From assembly GCF_013376105.1 (NCBI RefSeq), contig NZ_JAAMFM010000006.1, positions 1 through 64,000 on the forward strand: DNA of 64,000 nucleotides, written 5' to 3'. The translations under genes were made by a program, and so were the position numbers. Position 1 is the first letter of the stretch. The number at the start of each line of letters is the position of its first letter. Shown piece after piece: positions 34,342-46,249 of this stretch. The stretch is from Arthrobacter wenxiniae (GTDB lineage Bacteria; Actinomycetota; Actinomycetes; Actinomycetales; Micrococcaceae). A model generated the notes under the pieces. It was not told where the DNA came from, did no database searches, and saw only the letters and a list, made by a program, of their open reading frames with translations.

Positions 34342-34974
34342 CTAGGCGTTGGAGGGGATGATCAGCGCCATGAACTTGAAAAAGATGGCCGCAATGACGC
34401 CGAGGTAGGCCAGGCCCACGATGACCCACGCCCAGTCGGCCGCGAACTTGGCGACGGCGGGCGCGGCCGGGATGACCCTGTGCTTCAGGTTGCGGACCGT
34501 GGTCCAGACAAAGAGCGGGATCATCATGGACCACACCACCATGCAGTAGGGGCACAGGATCGCCAGCACGTACACGGCCTGCGTGAAGAACCAGCAGATC
34601 AGCGCCATGCCAAGCGTGATGCCCACCTGAAGCCCGAGCCAGTACCAGCGCCTGAGCTCGGCCCCGGCCAGCAGCGCCACGCCCGTGGTGATGACCACCG
34701 CGAACGCCACGAGGCCGATAAACGGGTTGGGGAAGCCGAAAATGGCCGCCTGGGACGTCTTCATGACATCGCCGCAGGAAATCCAGGAATTGATGTCGCA
34801 GCTGATCTGGGCATCAGGGTTGGTGTACAGCTCCAGGCGCTCCAGCACCAGCGTGGCCGACGCAATCCACGCCACGGCCCCGGCAATGACCAGAAGCCAG
34901 CCGAAGGGTCTGGCCCGGACCAGGACGGGCAGGGCGGCGTCGGCGGGTCGCACGGAAACACTCTGGCGTGGCAT
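34342..34974 (-). CDS. Vitamin K epoxide reductase (VKOR) family protein
   Basis: A 210-residue membrane protein with five hydrophobic segments. The four redox cysteines of bacterial VKOR are present: C59 and C67 in AQISCDINSWISCGDV, and the CPYC motif at 141-144. Such proteins reoxidise a DsbA-like partner using menaquinone, replacing DsbB in actinobacteria. No exported thioredoxin-fold partner is encoded nearby. Start ATG at 34974 with aaaagg upstream; a -10-like TAGAAT (35014-35019, minus) lies about 40 bases before it. Confidence 0.92.
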   Translation of the reverse strand: MPRQSVSVRPADAALPVLVRARPFGWLLVIAGAVAWIASATLVLERLELYTNPDAQISCDINSWISCGDVMKTSQAAIFGFPNPFIGLVAFAVVITTGVALLAGAELRRWYWLGLQVGITLGMALICWFFTQAVYVLAILCPYCMVVWSMMIPLFVWTTVRNLKHRVIPAAPAVAKFAADWAWVIVGLAYLGVIAAIFFKFMALIIPSNA

Positions 34975-35013
34975 CGTGGCCTTTTCTGTGGGGAAGGGGC
35001 GATTGTTGTCCTG

Positions 35014-35019
35014 ATTCTA
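35014..35019 (-). promoter_or_regulatory. Putative -10 box of the VKOR gene
   Basis: TAGAAT on the minus strand, about 40 bases before the ATG. No convincing -35 was seen. Confidence 0.35.
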
Positions 35020-35070
35020 GCGTGGCAAACTTGGCGCGCCGTCCCCGGTGAGGCACCGGCAACGGCCGCG

Positions 35071-35372
35071 TATGAGACAATGAAGGTGGCTGATCGGCGA
35101 TCCACATGCGCCCTTCGGTCCAATGGCAGGCCCTTGGGATTGCCGGTGACGACGCTCCATTCCATGGAAGCCATCCACCGGGCAGCCCCTCGCAGGCCAA
35201 ATGCGGAAGCGGCCGGCCATTGGCTTCCTGCGAGCTTGCGCACCCGTATAAAGGTGGTGCCGCCGAAGGGGGCAATTAGACGACTTCCGCCGGCGCCCGC
35301 GGGTGCCGGCACATCTGCCGTTCGCGGCACCCGATGTGGGGGTGCGGCAACGGTGCGAAAGTAACGCCACAA
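35071..35372 (+). other. Long 5' leader of RNase E/G
   Basis: A -10-like tatgagacaat at 35071-35081 suggests a leader of about 285 bases. It contains a strong hairpin ctcgcagg...cctgcgag (35189-35234) with an inner ccaaatg/cattgg stem, and further GC-rich inverted repeats around 35260-35350. Long leaders of RNase E mRNAs are often used for self-control of its level; this one has no family I can name. No coding region is seen. Confidence 0.45.
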
Positions 35373-38300
35373 ATGGATAATGAAAAGCCCGCAACAGAAT
35401 CAGCCGCAACACGTGCAGGCAAGGCCGCAGCAGCGGACGCCTCCACCGGAAGCACTCTTGACGGCACGACTGAAAGTACGACGCCGGTACCCGCCAAGGT
35501 GCGCCGCCCACGCCGCGCGACCGCCAAGGTAACCGACACCTCCGCTGCGGCCGCTGCCGGCGCCGGCACGGGGACACCCTCCGCTGGGACTGAAGCCGTG
35601 GAGGCTGCCGCCCCGGCCAAGAAGGCTCCCGTGCGGCGCAGCCGCGCCAAGAAGATGGAGGCGGACGAGGCCCCGAACCTGCTGGACGGACTCCCCGGCG
35701 CTGCTGCCGAGCCGTCGTCGGCGGCATCGGGGGCGGCCCCGGCTGCATCGGCCACCGGCCCGACGACGGCGCCCGCCAAGCGGGCCCCCCGACGCCGCGC
35801 CACGTCGCCCGTCACGGCCCCGGCTGCCGGAGCAGTCCAGGGCGAGCTCTCCCTAGACCCCGCCACCGCTGCGCCGGCGGCCGCCACGCAAGCCGCCGCT
35901 TCCGCTCCGGAAACCGCCGTTCCGGAATCCGCCGCCGCGCAAGCAGCCCCCGCCAGGAAGGCGCCTGCCCGCCGCAGCCGCGCCAAGGCCGGCGCGCCGG
36001 CCGATGCTGAACCCGCCCAGGGTGCCCCCGCGCCAGGGGCCCCCGCCCAGGATGCAGCCGCCGGCGAACCGGCGGCCGATGCCGCCGCCGTTGCCGCCGC
36101 CCCCAAGACCGCGCGCGGCCGTCGCAAGCCCGCAGCGTCGAGCACGTCCGCATCGAAGGCCTCGGCCCAGGCTGGGGTCGCGGCGGCTGGGGAAGCCGCC
36201 GCCGGCGCGGTCGTGCCGGCGTCCGCGGGGGACACGGAAGCGCCGGGCACTTCACCGGCCGCCGTGGCGGCACTTGAAACCTCTGGCAGCGCCGCGGCGG
36301 CGGCAGAAGGGGACGTGGCCGCCGTCGTACCGGCAACCGGTGCCGCGGCCGGCACCGACGCTGCCGCCGGGCAGCTGTTCCAGGCGCCCGGCGCCGGAAT
36401 CTCGGCCCTGTTCCTTGCCCCCGACCTCAGCCTGGCCGTGCCGATCCCGGCCGCAGCACACACAGACGGGGAGCCGGACACAGGCGACGACGAGGAAGCC
36501 GGCGAGAACCGGCGCGGCCGCGGCCGCAACCGCAACCGCCGCAACAGGGCCTCGGAGTCCGGCGAGCACTCGGCCGCCGATGCGCACGACGACGAATCAG
36601 GGCCAGAGGATGAATCCGAAGGGGTCACCTCCCGGCGCCGGCGCCGCCGCCGCCGCGGAGAGGCCGACCTGGAACTGACCGGCGGCACCGACGAGGACCC
36701 GCCCAACACGGTGACCAAGGTGCGCGCGCCGCGGGCGCCGGTGGAGTCGTCGCAGAGCGCGTCCAACCGCGTGACCAGCCTGCGCGGATCCACCCGCCTC
36801 GAGGCCAAGAAGCAGCGCCGGCGGGACTCCCGCGACTCCGGCCGCCGCCGCACCGTCATCACCGAGGCCGAGTTCCTGGCCCGCCGCGAGTCCGTGGACC
36901 GTGTCATGGTGGTCCGCCAGCATGATGAGCGGATCCAGATAGGCGTGCTCGAGGACGGCATCCTGGCCGAGCACTTTGTGTCCAAGACCCAGCAGGACTC
37001 GCTGATCGGCAACGTCTACCTGGGCAGGGTCCAGAACGTGCTGCCGAGCATGGAAGCCGCCTTCGTCGACATTGGCCGCGGCCGCAACGCCGTCCTCTAT
37101 GCCGGCGAAGTGGACTGGGACGGCGCCAACCTCAACGGCCAGCCGCGCCGCATCGAGAACGCGCTCAAATCGGGCGACTCCGTCCTGGTGCAGGTCTCCA
37201 AGGACCCGGTGGGCCACAAGGGCGCCCGGCTGACCAGCCAGATCTCCCTGCCCGGCCGTTACCTGGTGTATGTGCCCGGCGGCTCAATGACCGGAATCTC
37301 GCGCAAGCTGCCCGACGTCGAACGCAACCGCCTCAAGCGCGTCCTGAAGGACCACCTGCCGGAAAGTGCGGGTGTCATTGTGCGCACCGCCGCCGAGGGG
37401 GCCAGCGAGGAGGAGCTCACCAACGACATCAACCGGCTGCGCGCCCAGTGGGAAGGCATCAGCACCCGTGCCGCGTCCTCCAAGACGCTCGCACCCGAGA
37501 TGCTGTACGCGGAGCCGGACCTCACGATCAAGGTGGTCCGCGACGTCTTCAATGAGGACTTCACCAAGCTGATCGTTTCCGGCGAGGAGGCCTGGGACAC
37601 CATCGAGGCCTACGTGACCTACGTGGCACCGGACCTGTTGGACCGCCTGGAAAAGTGGACCGCGCCCGAGGACATCTTTGGCGCCCACCGCATCGACGAG
37701 CAAATCTCCAAGGCCCTGGAACGGAAGGTGTTCCTGCCCTCCGGCGGTTCCCTGGTGATTGACCGCACCGAGGCCATGACCGTGGTGGACGTCAACACCG
37801 GAAAGTTCACCGGATCCGGCGGCAACCTGGAGGAAACCGTCACCAAGAACAATCTGGAAGCCGCCGAGGAAGTGGTGCGGCAACTGCGCCTGCGCGACAT
37901 CGGCGGCATCATCGTCATCGACTTCATCGACATGGTCCTTGAATCCAACCGCGACCTGGTGCTCCGCCGCCTGGTGGAGTGCCTGGGCCGCGACCGGACC
38001 AAGCACCAGGTGGCGGAGGTCACCAGCCTGGGCCTGGTGCAAATGACGCGCAAGCGCATGGGCACCGGCCTGCTGGAAGTGTTTGGCGAGCAGTGCGAGG
38101 CCTGCGCCGGCCGCGGCATGGTCACCCACGAGATCCCCGTGGAGCACCGCCGCGTCCACACCGTGGCTGCCGAGCAGCACCACCCGCAGCCGGGCCGGAG
38201 CGACCACCGCGAGGGAGAACGCACCGCGAACCGCTCCACCCGCAGCGAACGCAAGCGCAACCGCAACCGCCCCCAGAGCCAGGACGGCGACCACCAGGAC

Positions 38301-38966
38301 GGCCACGAGCACATCGAGGCACCGGTTGCCGACGAGGCCACCGAGGCGGAGCGGCTGCACAAGGCAACGCAGGCGCGTGCCGCACTCGCCAGCATTGCCG
38401 CCGCCGCCGCGGCCGCGCACCACGAGGCGCCGGCGGGCCAGGCGCCGGCGGGCCAGTCCGGAACGGCGGGCCAGGCCGGAACGGCCGTGACCGCCGCTGC
38501 CGCGGAGGATGTTGAGACTGTCGAGGTGGAGTCCCTGCCCACCACGCTGGGCGAAAGTGCCATCCTGACGCTGGGCGGCGAGGCCGTGGCCCTGCCGCGC
38601 GGCCACCACCACGACGACGCCGCGCACCGCGCCGAGCAGGCCGCGGCGCTGGCCGGCCTGGCACAGGCCCTGGACCAGCTGACGGGCCCGCAGGAAGGCA
38701 CCCACGACACGCCCCCGGCCGAGCAGGGCGGCCACCACGAGGCCACGGGCCGCGGACGGTCCCGCCGTCCGCGCCGGAACCGCAGCGCCCGCAGCGCACA
38801 GGGCGGGGCGGACATGGGCGTTGACACCTCTGAGACGGCCGCGGGCCAGGGTGGCGCACCGCACAGCAGCGCCGCCCGGCCGGCCGCGAAGCCGGAGGCC
38901 GGGTCCGCCAAGGAAGCCGCGCCGATCATCATGCTCGGCGTCGGCGTTCCCGCCTCGGAGCTCTAG
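35373..38966 (+). CDS. rne: Ribonuclease E/G
   Basis: A 1197-residue endoribonuclease for mRNA decay and rRNA/tRNA maturation. The catalytic core is at about residues 505-930: an S1 domain (IGNVYLGRVQNVLPSMEAAFVDIG), the DNase I-like site VVDVNTGKFTG near residue 805 and IIVIDFIDM, and a zinc-link CEACAGRG. The first 480 residues are Ala/Pro-rich and disordered, with repeated basic patches (KAPVRRSRAKK, KAPARRSRAK, KRAPRRRA) that may bind RNA. The last 270 residues are disordered and Ala/His/Arg-rich. Actinobacterial enzymes carry scaffolding tails on both sides like this. Start ATG 35373 follows a long structured leader without a clear Shine-Dalgarno. Confidence 0.93.
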   Translation: MDNEKPATESAATRAGKAAAADASTGSTLDGTTESTTPVPAKVRRPRRATAKVTDTSAAAAAGAGTGTPSAGTEAVEAAAPAKKAPVRRSRAKKMEADEAPNLLDGLPGAAAEPSSAASGAAPAASATGPTTAPAKRAPRRRATSPVTAPAAGAVQGELSLDPATAAPAAATQAAASAPETAVPESAAAQAAPARKAPARRSRAKAGAPADAEPAQGAPAPGAPAQDAAAGEPAADAAAVAAAPKTARGRRKPAASSTSASKASAQAGVAAAGEAAAGAVVPASAGDTEAPGTSPAAVAALETSGSAAAAAEGDVAAVVPATGAAAGTDAAAGQLFQAPGAGISALFLAPDLSLAVPIPAAAHTDGEPDTGDDEEAGENRRGRGRNRNRRNRASESGEHSAADAHDDESGPEDESEGVTSRRRRRRRRGEADLELTGGTDEDPPNTVTKVRAPRAPVESSQSASNRVTSLRGSTRLEAKKQRRRDSRDSGRRRTVITEAEFLARRESVDRVMVVRQHDERIQIGVLEDGILAEHFVSKTQQDSLIGNVYLGRVQNVLPSMEAAFVDIGRGRNAVLYAGEVDWDGANLNGQPRRIENALKSGDSVLVQVSKDPVGHKGARLTSQISLPGRYLVYVPGGSMTGISRKLPDVERNRLKRVLKDHLPESAGVIVRTAAEGASEEELTNDINRLRAQWEGISTRAASSKTLAPEMLYAEPDLTIKVVRDVFNEDFTKLIVSGEEAWDTIEAYVTYVAPDLLDRLEKWTAPEDIFGAHRIDEQISKALERKVFLPSGGSLVIDRTEAMTVVDVNTGKFTGSGGNLEETVTKNNLEAAEEVVRQLRLRDIGGIIVIDFIDMVLESNRDLVLRRLVECLGRDRTKHQVAEVTSLGLVQMTRKRMGTGLLEVFGEQCEACAGRGMVTHEIPVEHRRVHTVAAEQHHPQPGRSDHREGERTANRSTRSERKRNRNRPQSQDGDHQDGHEHIEAPVADEATEAERLHKATQARAALASIAAAAAAAHHEAPAGQAPAGQSGTAGQAGTAVTAAAAEDVETVEVESLPTTLGESAILTLGGEAVALPRGHHHDDAAHRAEQAAALAGLAQALDQLTGPQEGTHDTPPAEQGGHHEATGRGRSRRPRRNRSARSAQGGADMGVDTSETAAGQGGAPHSSAARPAAKPEAGSAKEAAPIIMLGVGVPASEL

Positions 38967-38984
38967 CCCCGCCTCAACTGGCCC

Positions 38985-39036
38985 GCGGCAGTGGCTGGCA
39001 TGTCAACGGTTTCGTTGAAATTGCCGCCACTGCCGC
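38985..39036 (+). terminator. Hairpin after rne
   Basis: The stem gcggcagtggc / gccactgccgc encloses a smaller tcaacg-gttt-cgttga hairpin. The structure lies just past the stop, with no clear U tract. Confidence 0.65.
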
Positions 39037-39080
39037 AGGCGAGTTTTCGTTAAGGGCAGCACGCGGCGTTAGGGTGGGGA

Positions 39081-39161
39081 GCGACACGGGGTGCCTGGCC
39101 AGGAGGGCCGGCTGAGAAAACACCCGTTGAACCTGTCCGGCTAGCACCGGCGAAGGGATGT
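39081..39161 (+). promoter_or_regulatory. TPP riboswitch (thi-box)
   Basis: The segment has the conserved TPP-aptamer elements: acacggggtgcc, ggctgaga, acccgttgaacctg, tccgg and caccggcgaaggga, in the right order. It lies directly before the thiamin gene. The purine-rich gaaggga at its 3' end (39151-39158) is also the only Shine-Dalgarno for the TTG at 39166, so ligand binding would hide the start site. This indicates translational repression by thiamin pyrophosphate. Confidence 0.95.
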
Positions 39162-39165
39162 CCTC

Positions 39166-40815
39166 TTGCCCAGCACCATTGACACCACGGCCCTTGACAC
39201 CACGGCCCTTGACAGCACGGCCACGAGCGGCACGGCCCTGGACAGCACGGCCATGAGCGGCACCGCGGCATTCGCTTCCACCGAAGCGGCGGCCTGGACC
39301 GGGCGGGCACCGCGGCCCCCGCGCGTTCTCAGCATCGCCGGGTCCGACCCCTCCGGGGGTGCGGGGATCCAGGCCGACATCAAGGCCATCTCCGCCCACG
39401 GCGGATACGCCATGGCGGCCATCGCCGCCCTGACGGCCCAAAACACGCAGGGCGTCCAGGGCGTCCACGTCCCCCCGGCGGCGTTCCTCACCCGGCAGCT
39501 GGAGAGCCTGTCAGCGGACATTGCCATAGACGCCGTCAAGATCGGCATGCTGGCCAACGCCTCGGTGATGGACGCCGTGGGGGAGTGGCTGGCGAAAACC
39601 CGGCCGCCCGTCGTCGTGCTTGACCCGGTGATGGTGGCCACGAGCGGCGATGCCCTCATGGACGCCGACGCCCGCGAGGCGCTGCTGCGCCTTCTCGGCC
39701 TGGCCCACCTGGCCACGCCCAACCTGGCCGAGCTGGCCGTCCTGGCCGGCGAACCCCCGGCAGCCACGTGGGAGGCCGCCCTGCGGCAGGGCAAGGCCCT
39801 GGCCGCCGCCCACGGCACGGCCGTGCTGGTCAAGGGCGGGCACCTGGAAGGGAACGAATGCCCCGACGCGCTGCTGGGACCGGACGGCTCCGTGGAAGTT
39901 TTTGCGGGCCCCCGGGTGGACACCGCCAACACGCACGGGACCGGCTGCTCGCTGTCCTCCGCGCTGGCCACACTGCAGGCCCGGACCGGCAGCTGGCCGG
40001 CCAGCGTGCGGCGCGCCAAGGCCTGGCTGACAGGCGCCCTGCGCACCGCCGATTCACTGGCACTGGGGCACGGCCACGGGCCCCTCAACCACTTCCATGA
40101 GCTGTGGGGCAGCCAGGCGCCGTCCGCCGGCGCCTTCACCCGCTCGCTGTGGGAGGACGTGGCGCCCCAGCGCGAGGCCATCTTCGCCCTCGACTTCATC
40201 AAGGACCTCGCCTCCGGCACGCTCGACGCCCGGCACTTTGCCTACTACCTGGCCCAGGACGCGCAGTACCTCAACGCCTATTCGCGCGTGCTCTCGCGTG
40301 CCAGCGCCCTGGCGCCCACCGAGGACGAACAGCGCTTCTGGGCCGACGGCGCGCAAAACTGCCTGGCCGTGGAGCTGTCGCTCCACCGCGACTGGCTCAG
40401 CCGGCACCCGCTGGACGTGGCCCAGGGGCCCGTGACCAAGCACTACGTGGACCACTTGCAGGCCGTGGCCTTCGCGGGCAGCTACGCCGAGGTGGCCGCC
40501 GCCGTGCTGCCCTGCTACTGGCTCTACGCGGAAGTGGGGCGCGTGCTGCACGCGGACTACCTGAAGGCAGGCCACCCGGAGGGAGGACACCCGGGGGACG
40601 ACGGCGGCACTGAAGCGGGTGCGCACCCGTACGGCGAGTGGCTGGAGACGTACGCGGACGACGCCTTCGCCGAAGCCACGGCCCGGGCCGTGGCGATCGT
40701 GGACGCCGCGGCCGCACGCGGCTCCGAGCAGGAGCGGGCGCGCATGCGTGCGGCCTTTATCCATTCGGCCCAGTACGAGGTGGACTTCTTTGACGCGCCC
40801 CGCCGCCATGCCTGA
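39166..40815 (+). CDS. thiD: ThiD-TenA fusion: HMP-P kinase and aminopyrimidine hydrolase
   Basis: A 549-residue bifunctional thiamin enzyme. Residues about 48-305 are ThiD, which phosphorylates HMP and HMP-P (VLSIAGSDPSGGAGIQADIK, PNLAELAVLAGE, GTGCSLSSALA). Residues about 325-549 are TenA, which salvages aminopyrimidine from degraded thiamin (YYLAQDAQYLNAYSRVLSRAS). Its catalytic C450 is in VLPCYWLYAEVG, and a final Glu in HSAQYEVDFFD. The first 45 residues are a Thr/Ala/Ser repeat (TTALDTTALDSTATSGTA) absent from most homologues. The TTG start at 39166 is determined by the riboswitch Shine-Dalgarno. Repression by TPP fits both activities. Confidence 0.93.
   Translation: MPSTIDTTALDTTALDSTATSGTALDSTAMSGTAAFASTEAAAWTGRAPRPPRVLSIAGSDPSGGAGIQADIKAISAHGGYAMAAIAALTAQNTQGVQGVHVPPAAFLTRQLESLSADIAIDAVKIGMLANASVMDAVGEWLAKTRPPVVVLDPVMVATSGDALMDADAREALLRLLGLAHLATPNLAELAVLAGEPPAATWEAALRQGKALAAAHGTAVLVKGGHLEGNECPDALLGPDGSVEVFAGPRVDTANTHGTGCSLSSALATLQARTGSWPASVRRAKAWLTGALRTADSLALGHGHGPLNHFHELWGSQAPSAGAFTRSLWEDVAPQREAIFALDFIKDLASGTLDARHFAYYLAQDAQYLNAYSRVLSRASALAPTEDEQRFWADGAQNCLAVELSLHRDWLSRHPLDVAQGPVTKHYVDHLQAVAFAGSYAEVAAAVLPCYWLYAEVGRVLHADYLKAGHPEGGHPGDDGGTEAGAHPYGEWLETYADDAFAEATARAVAIVDAAAARGSEQERARMRAAFIHSAQYEVDFFDAPRRHA
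39181..39266 (+). repeat. Degenerate repeat coding for the Thr/Ala-rich ThiD N-terminus
   Basis: Units related to cacggcccttgacac recur about five times with changes such as cacggccatgagcggc. They keep the reading frame and encode the low-complexity N-terminus of ThiD-TenA. Slipped-strand length variation would be expected here. Confidence 0.6.
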
Positions 40816-41158
40816 GCCGGCGGGCTGCGGCGCCGGCGTGATGAACGCCACTGGTTCCGGCACATTTAAGCGGCGCGCCACGCCCCTGAACCCCGCCGTC
40901 CGGCCCGGATGTCGGCTAGGGTGGTGGGGCACGGTTTCGTTGAACGGGCGGGGTGGACGGGCAGCAGCCCGAATGCCGTCGCTCCGGCGCGGCGGAACCA
41001 GTCTCATTTGCGGCCGGGACAGGAATTAGCGTATTCTTGATCTTCGGTGCTTACGCCAACACTGAGGGCAACCACTCCATGGTAGAACTCCATTGAGGTC
41101 CACGGCGTTGAGGCACAATAATTCTTTGTAATAAACGTCGAGAGAAGTGAGTTCCCCA
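40816..41158 (+). other. Upstream region of rplU
   Basis: No gene is supported in these 343 bases. A possible promoter ttgcgg-N18-tattct lies at 41008-41037, which would give a leader of about 115 bases. Inside the leader is an AT-rich stretch (caataattctttgtaataaacg) just before the L21 start that keeps the ribosome binding site open. No known ribosomal-protein leader was recognised. Confidence 0.4.
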
Positions 41159-41467
41159 GTGGTGTACGCGATTGTCCGCGCAGGCGGCCGTCAAGAAAAG
41201 GTTTCCGTCGGAGACTACGTGACCATGAACCGCGTCCCCGGTGGAGTCGGCAGCACGCTTGAGCTGCCCGCTTTGCTCTTGGTTGATGGTGAGAAGCTCA
41301 CCACTGCCGCGAAGGACCTGGCCAATGTGAAGGTTACGGCTGAGAAGCTGGAGGATCTTCGCGGGCCGAAGATTGTCATCCAGAAATTCAAGAACAAGAC
41401 CGGCTACAAGAAGCGCCAGGGCCACCGTCAGGAACTGTCCAAGGTCAAGATCACCTCGATCGCGTAA
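41159..41467 (+). CDS. rplU: 50S ribosomal protein L21
   Basis: A 102-residue ribosomal protein. The start [25 protein letters not shown] and the end [24 protein letters not shown] are the L21 signature. The GTG at 41159 gives the family length; a GTG four codons upstream is possible, with agagaag between the two suiting the downstream start. It is followed by rpmA after 65 bases, the universal order. Confidence 0.95.
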   Translation: MVYAIVRAGGRQEKVSVGDYVTMNRVPGGVGSTLELPALLLVDGEKLTTAAKDLANVKVTAEKLEDLRGPKIVIQKFKNKTGYKKRQGHRQELSKVKITSIA

Positions 41468-41532
41468 TTTTCGCTCCGCAGTCGACACAGATCCTCTTCA
41501 ACAGTCTTTTAGTCAAAAGGTAGGCAATTCAA

Positions 41533-41790
41533 ATGGCACATAAAAAGGGCGCGAGCTCCACTCGCAACGGTCGTGATTCCAACGCTCAGTACCTCGGCGT
41601 GAAGCGCTTCGGCGGCCAGGTCGTCAAGGCCGGCGAGATCATCGTCCGCCAGCGCGGCACCCACTTCCACCCCGGTGCGGGCGTGGGCATCGGCAAGGAC
41701 GACACCCTGTTCGCCCTGGACGCCGGGGCAGTCGAGTTCGGCCAGCGCCGCGGACGCCGGGTTGTGAACATCGTCGCAGCTGCGGTCTAG
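41533..41790 (+). CDS. rpmA: 50S ribosomal protein L27
   Basis: An 85-residue ribosomal protein near the peptidyl transferase centre. The start [15 protein letters not shown] needs no N-terminal processing peptide, unlike the Firmicutes form. [25 protein letters not shown] follows as in all L27. The ribosome binding site is aaaagg. A strong terminator follows. Confidence 0.97.
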   Translation: MAHKKGASSTRNGRDSNAQYLGVKRFGGQVVKAGEIIVRQRGTHFHPGAGVGIGKDDTLFALDAGAVEFGQRRGRRVVNIVAAAV

Positions 41791-41807
41791 CAGCAAAGCT
41801 TTTCTAC

Positions 41808-41843
41808 GTGGAGCGGGCCGCCTGGCCCGCTCCACTGTGTTTT
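41808..41843 (+). terminator. Terminator of rplU-rpmA
   Basis: A perfect 12-bp stem gtggagcgggcc / ggcccgctccac with loop gcct is followed by tgtgtttt. Confidence 0.88.
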
Positions 41844-41920
41844 AACCTGTGGCGGTTCCACCCGCAGCGGGTTGGCACGACGGCATCAACACGCCGGCAA
41901 TTACGCGCAGACTAGAATAA

Positions 41921-44705
<2,785 letters not shown>

Positions 44706-44749
44706 GGCTCCCGCGCAACCTGGCCCGCGCATCGTTGGGACGGGTGGCC

Positions 44750-44755
44750 TAGACT
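44750..44755 (+). promoter_or_regulatory. Putative -10 box for leaderless proA
   Basis: TAGACT ends exactly 6 bases before the ATG at 44762. The spacer tgaggc could also act as a weak Shine-Dalgarno. Confidence 0.45.
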
Positions 44756-44761
44756 TGAGGC

Positions 44762-46120
44762 ATGACCGAGCAGATTGTTGAATACATTGCGGCACCCCTG
44801 GGCGACGGCACCGGAGGCGGCGCCCAAGCGCCGCTTGCCGGCCCCGAAACGGCCGGCTCCGAAACCGTTGCCGCCGAGGTCCGCGCCATCACCGAGCGGG
44901 CCCGCCGCGCCTCACGCCGCATGGCCGGGGCAAACCGCGCATGGAAGGACAGGGGCCTGCGCGCCATCGCCGCGGCCCTGCTGGGCAGCCAGGAACGCAT
45001 CCTGGCCGCCAACGCCAGGGACGTTGCCGCCGGCGGCGAAAATGGCACCTCGGCAGCCATGCTGGACCGGCTCACACTGAGCCCGCAGCGGATCCAGGGG
45101 CTGGCCGACGCCCTGGAAAAGCTCGCCACCCTCCCGGACCCCGTGGGCAACGTGGTACGCGGCCAGACGCTGCCCAATGGCCTGCGGATGCGCCAGATCA
45201 ACGTCCCCATGGGCGTGGTCGCCGCCATATACGAGGCGCGCCCCAACGTCACCGTGGACATCGCCGGCCTGGCCCTGAAGAGCGGCAACGCCGTGATCCT
45301 GCGCGGCGGAACGGCCGCCGGGCACACCAACGGGGCCCTGTTGGACATCCTGCGCGACGCCCTTGACTCGGTGAAACTGCCCTCCGACGCCGTCCAGTCC
45401 GTGGACAAGTACGGCCGCGAAGGCGCCAATCTGCTCATGAAGGCCCGCGGCCAGGTGGACGTGCTCATTCCCCGGGGCGGGCGCGAGCTCATCCAGACCG
45501 TGGTGCGCAACGCCGCCGTGCCGGTGATCGAGACCGGCGAGGGCAATGTGCACATCTTCATTGACGCCAGCGCCAAGGAGGAAATGTGCGTTGACATCCT
45601 GCTCAACGCCAAGACCCAGCGCCCCAGCGTGTGCAACACGGTGGAGACGCTGCTGGTCCACAGGGACTCCCCGGTGGCCCCCGCCGTCCTGAAGGCCCTG
45701 GCCGACGCAGGGGTCCGGCTCCATGTCGACGGGCGCATCGCGCCGCTGGTCCCTGCCGGGGCCGTGAGCTTCCCGGCCACCGACGAGGACTGGGCCACTG
45801 AATACATGGACCTGGACCTGGCCGTCAAGATGGTGGACTCCCTGCCGGAGGCCATTGCGCACATCCGCACCTGGAGCACCGGGCACACCGAGGCCATCCT
45901 CACCAACGACCTCGCCAACGCCGAAAGGTTCATCGCCGAAATTGACTCGGCCGCCGTCATTGTGAACGCCAGCACCCGCTTCACCGACGGCGGGGAACTG
46001 GGGCTGGGCGCGGAAGTGGGCATTTCAACCCAAAAGCTCCACGCCCGCGGACCCATGGGCCTGACGGAGCTGACCACCACCAAGTGGATTGTCCAGGGCG
46101 AGGGCCAGATTCGTGCCTGA
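44762..46120 (+). CDS. proA: Gamma-glutamyl phosphate reductase
   Basis: A 452-residue NADPH-dependent enzyme that reduces glutamyl phosphate to glutamate semialdehyde. The aldehyde dehydrogenase fold is present with catalytic C291 in RPSVCNTVETLLVH and the motif PMGVVAAIYEARPNVTVD. The C-terminal GLGAEVGISTQKLHARGPMGL is typical. The N-terminus is about 25 residues longer than in most homologues. It is 56 bases from proB and may be read both by read-through and from its own -10 box. Confidence 0.95.
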   Translation: MTEQIVEYIAAPLGDGTGGGAQAPLAGPETAGSETVAAEVRAITERARRASRRMAGANRAWKDRGLRAIAAALLGSQERILAANARDVAAGGENGTSAAMLDRLTLSPQRIQGLADALEKLATLPDPVGNVVRGQTLPNGLRMRQINVPMGVVAAIYEARPNVTVDIAGLALKSGNAVILRGGTAAGHTNGALLDILRDALDSVKLPSDAVQSVDKYGREGANLLMKARGQVDVLIPRGGRELIQTVVRNAAVPVIETGEGNVHIFIDASAKEEMCVDILLNAKTQRPSVCNTVETLLVHRDSPVAPAVLKALADAGVRLHVDGRIAPLVPAGAVSFPATDEDWATEYMDLDLAVKMVDSLPEAIAHIRTWSTGHTEAILTNDLANAERFIAEIDSAAVIVNASTRFTDGGELGLGAEVGISTQKLHARGPMGLTELTTTKWIVQGEGQIRA

Positions 46121-46249
46121 TCGGGGCCGCCCGCGTGGCCGGTGTGCCAGTGGCAACGGTTACCACGTACCATTAGAGGGAATCCACGCAACGAAGGCCG
46201 GGGTGCACAGCTGAAGTGTTCCCGGCCACCAACCCATAGGGGAGAAATA

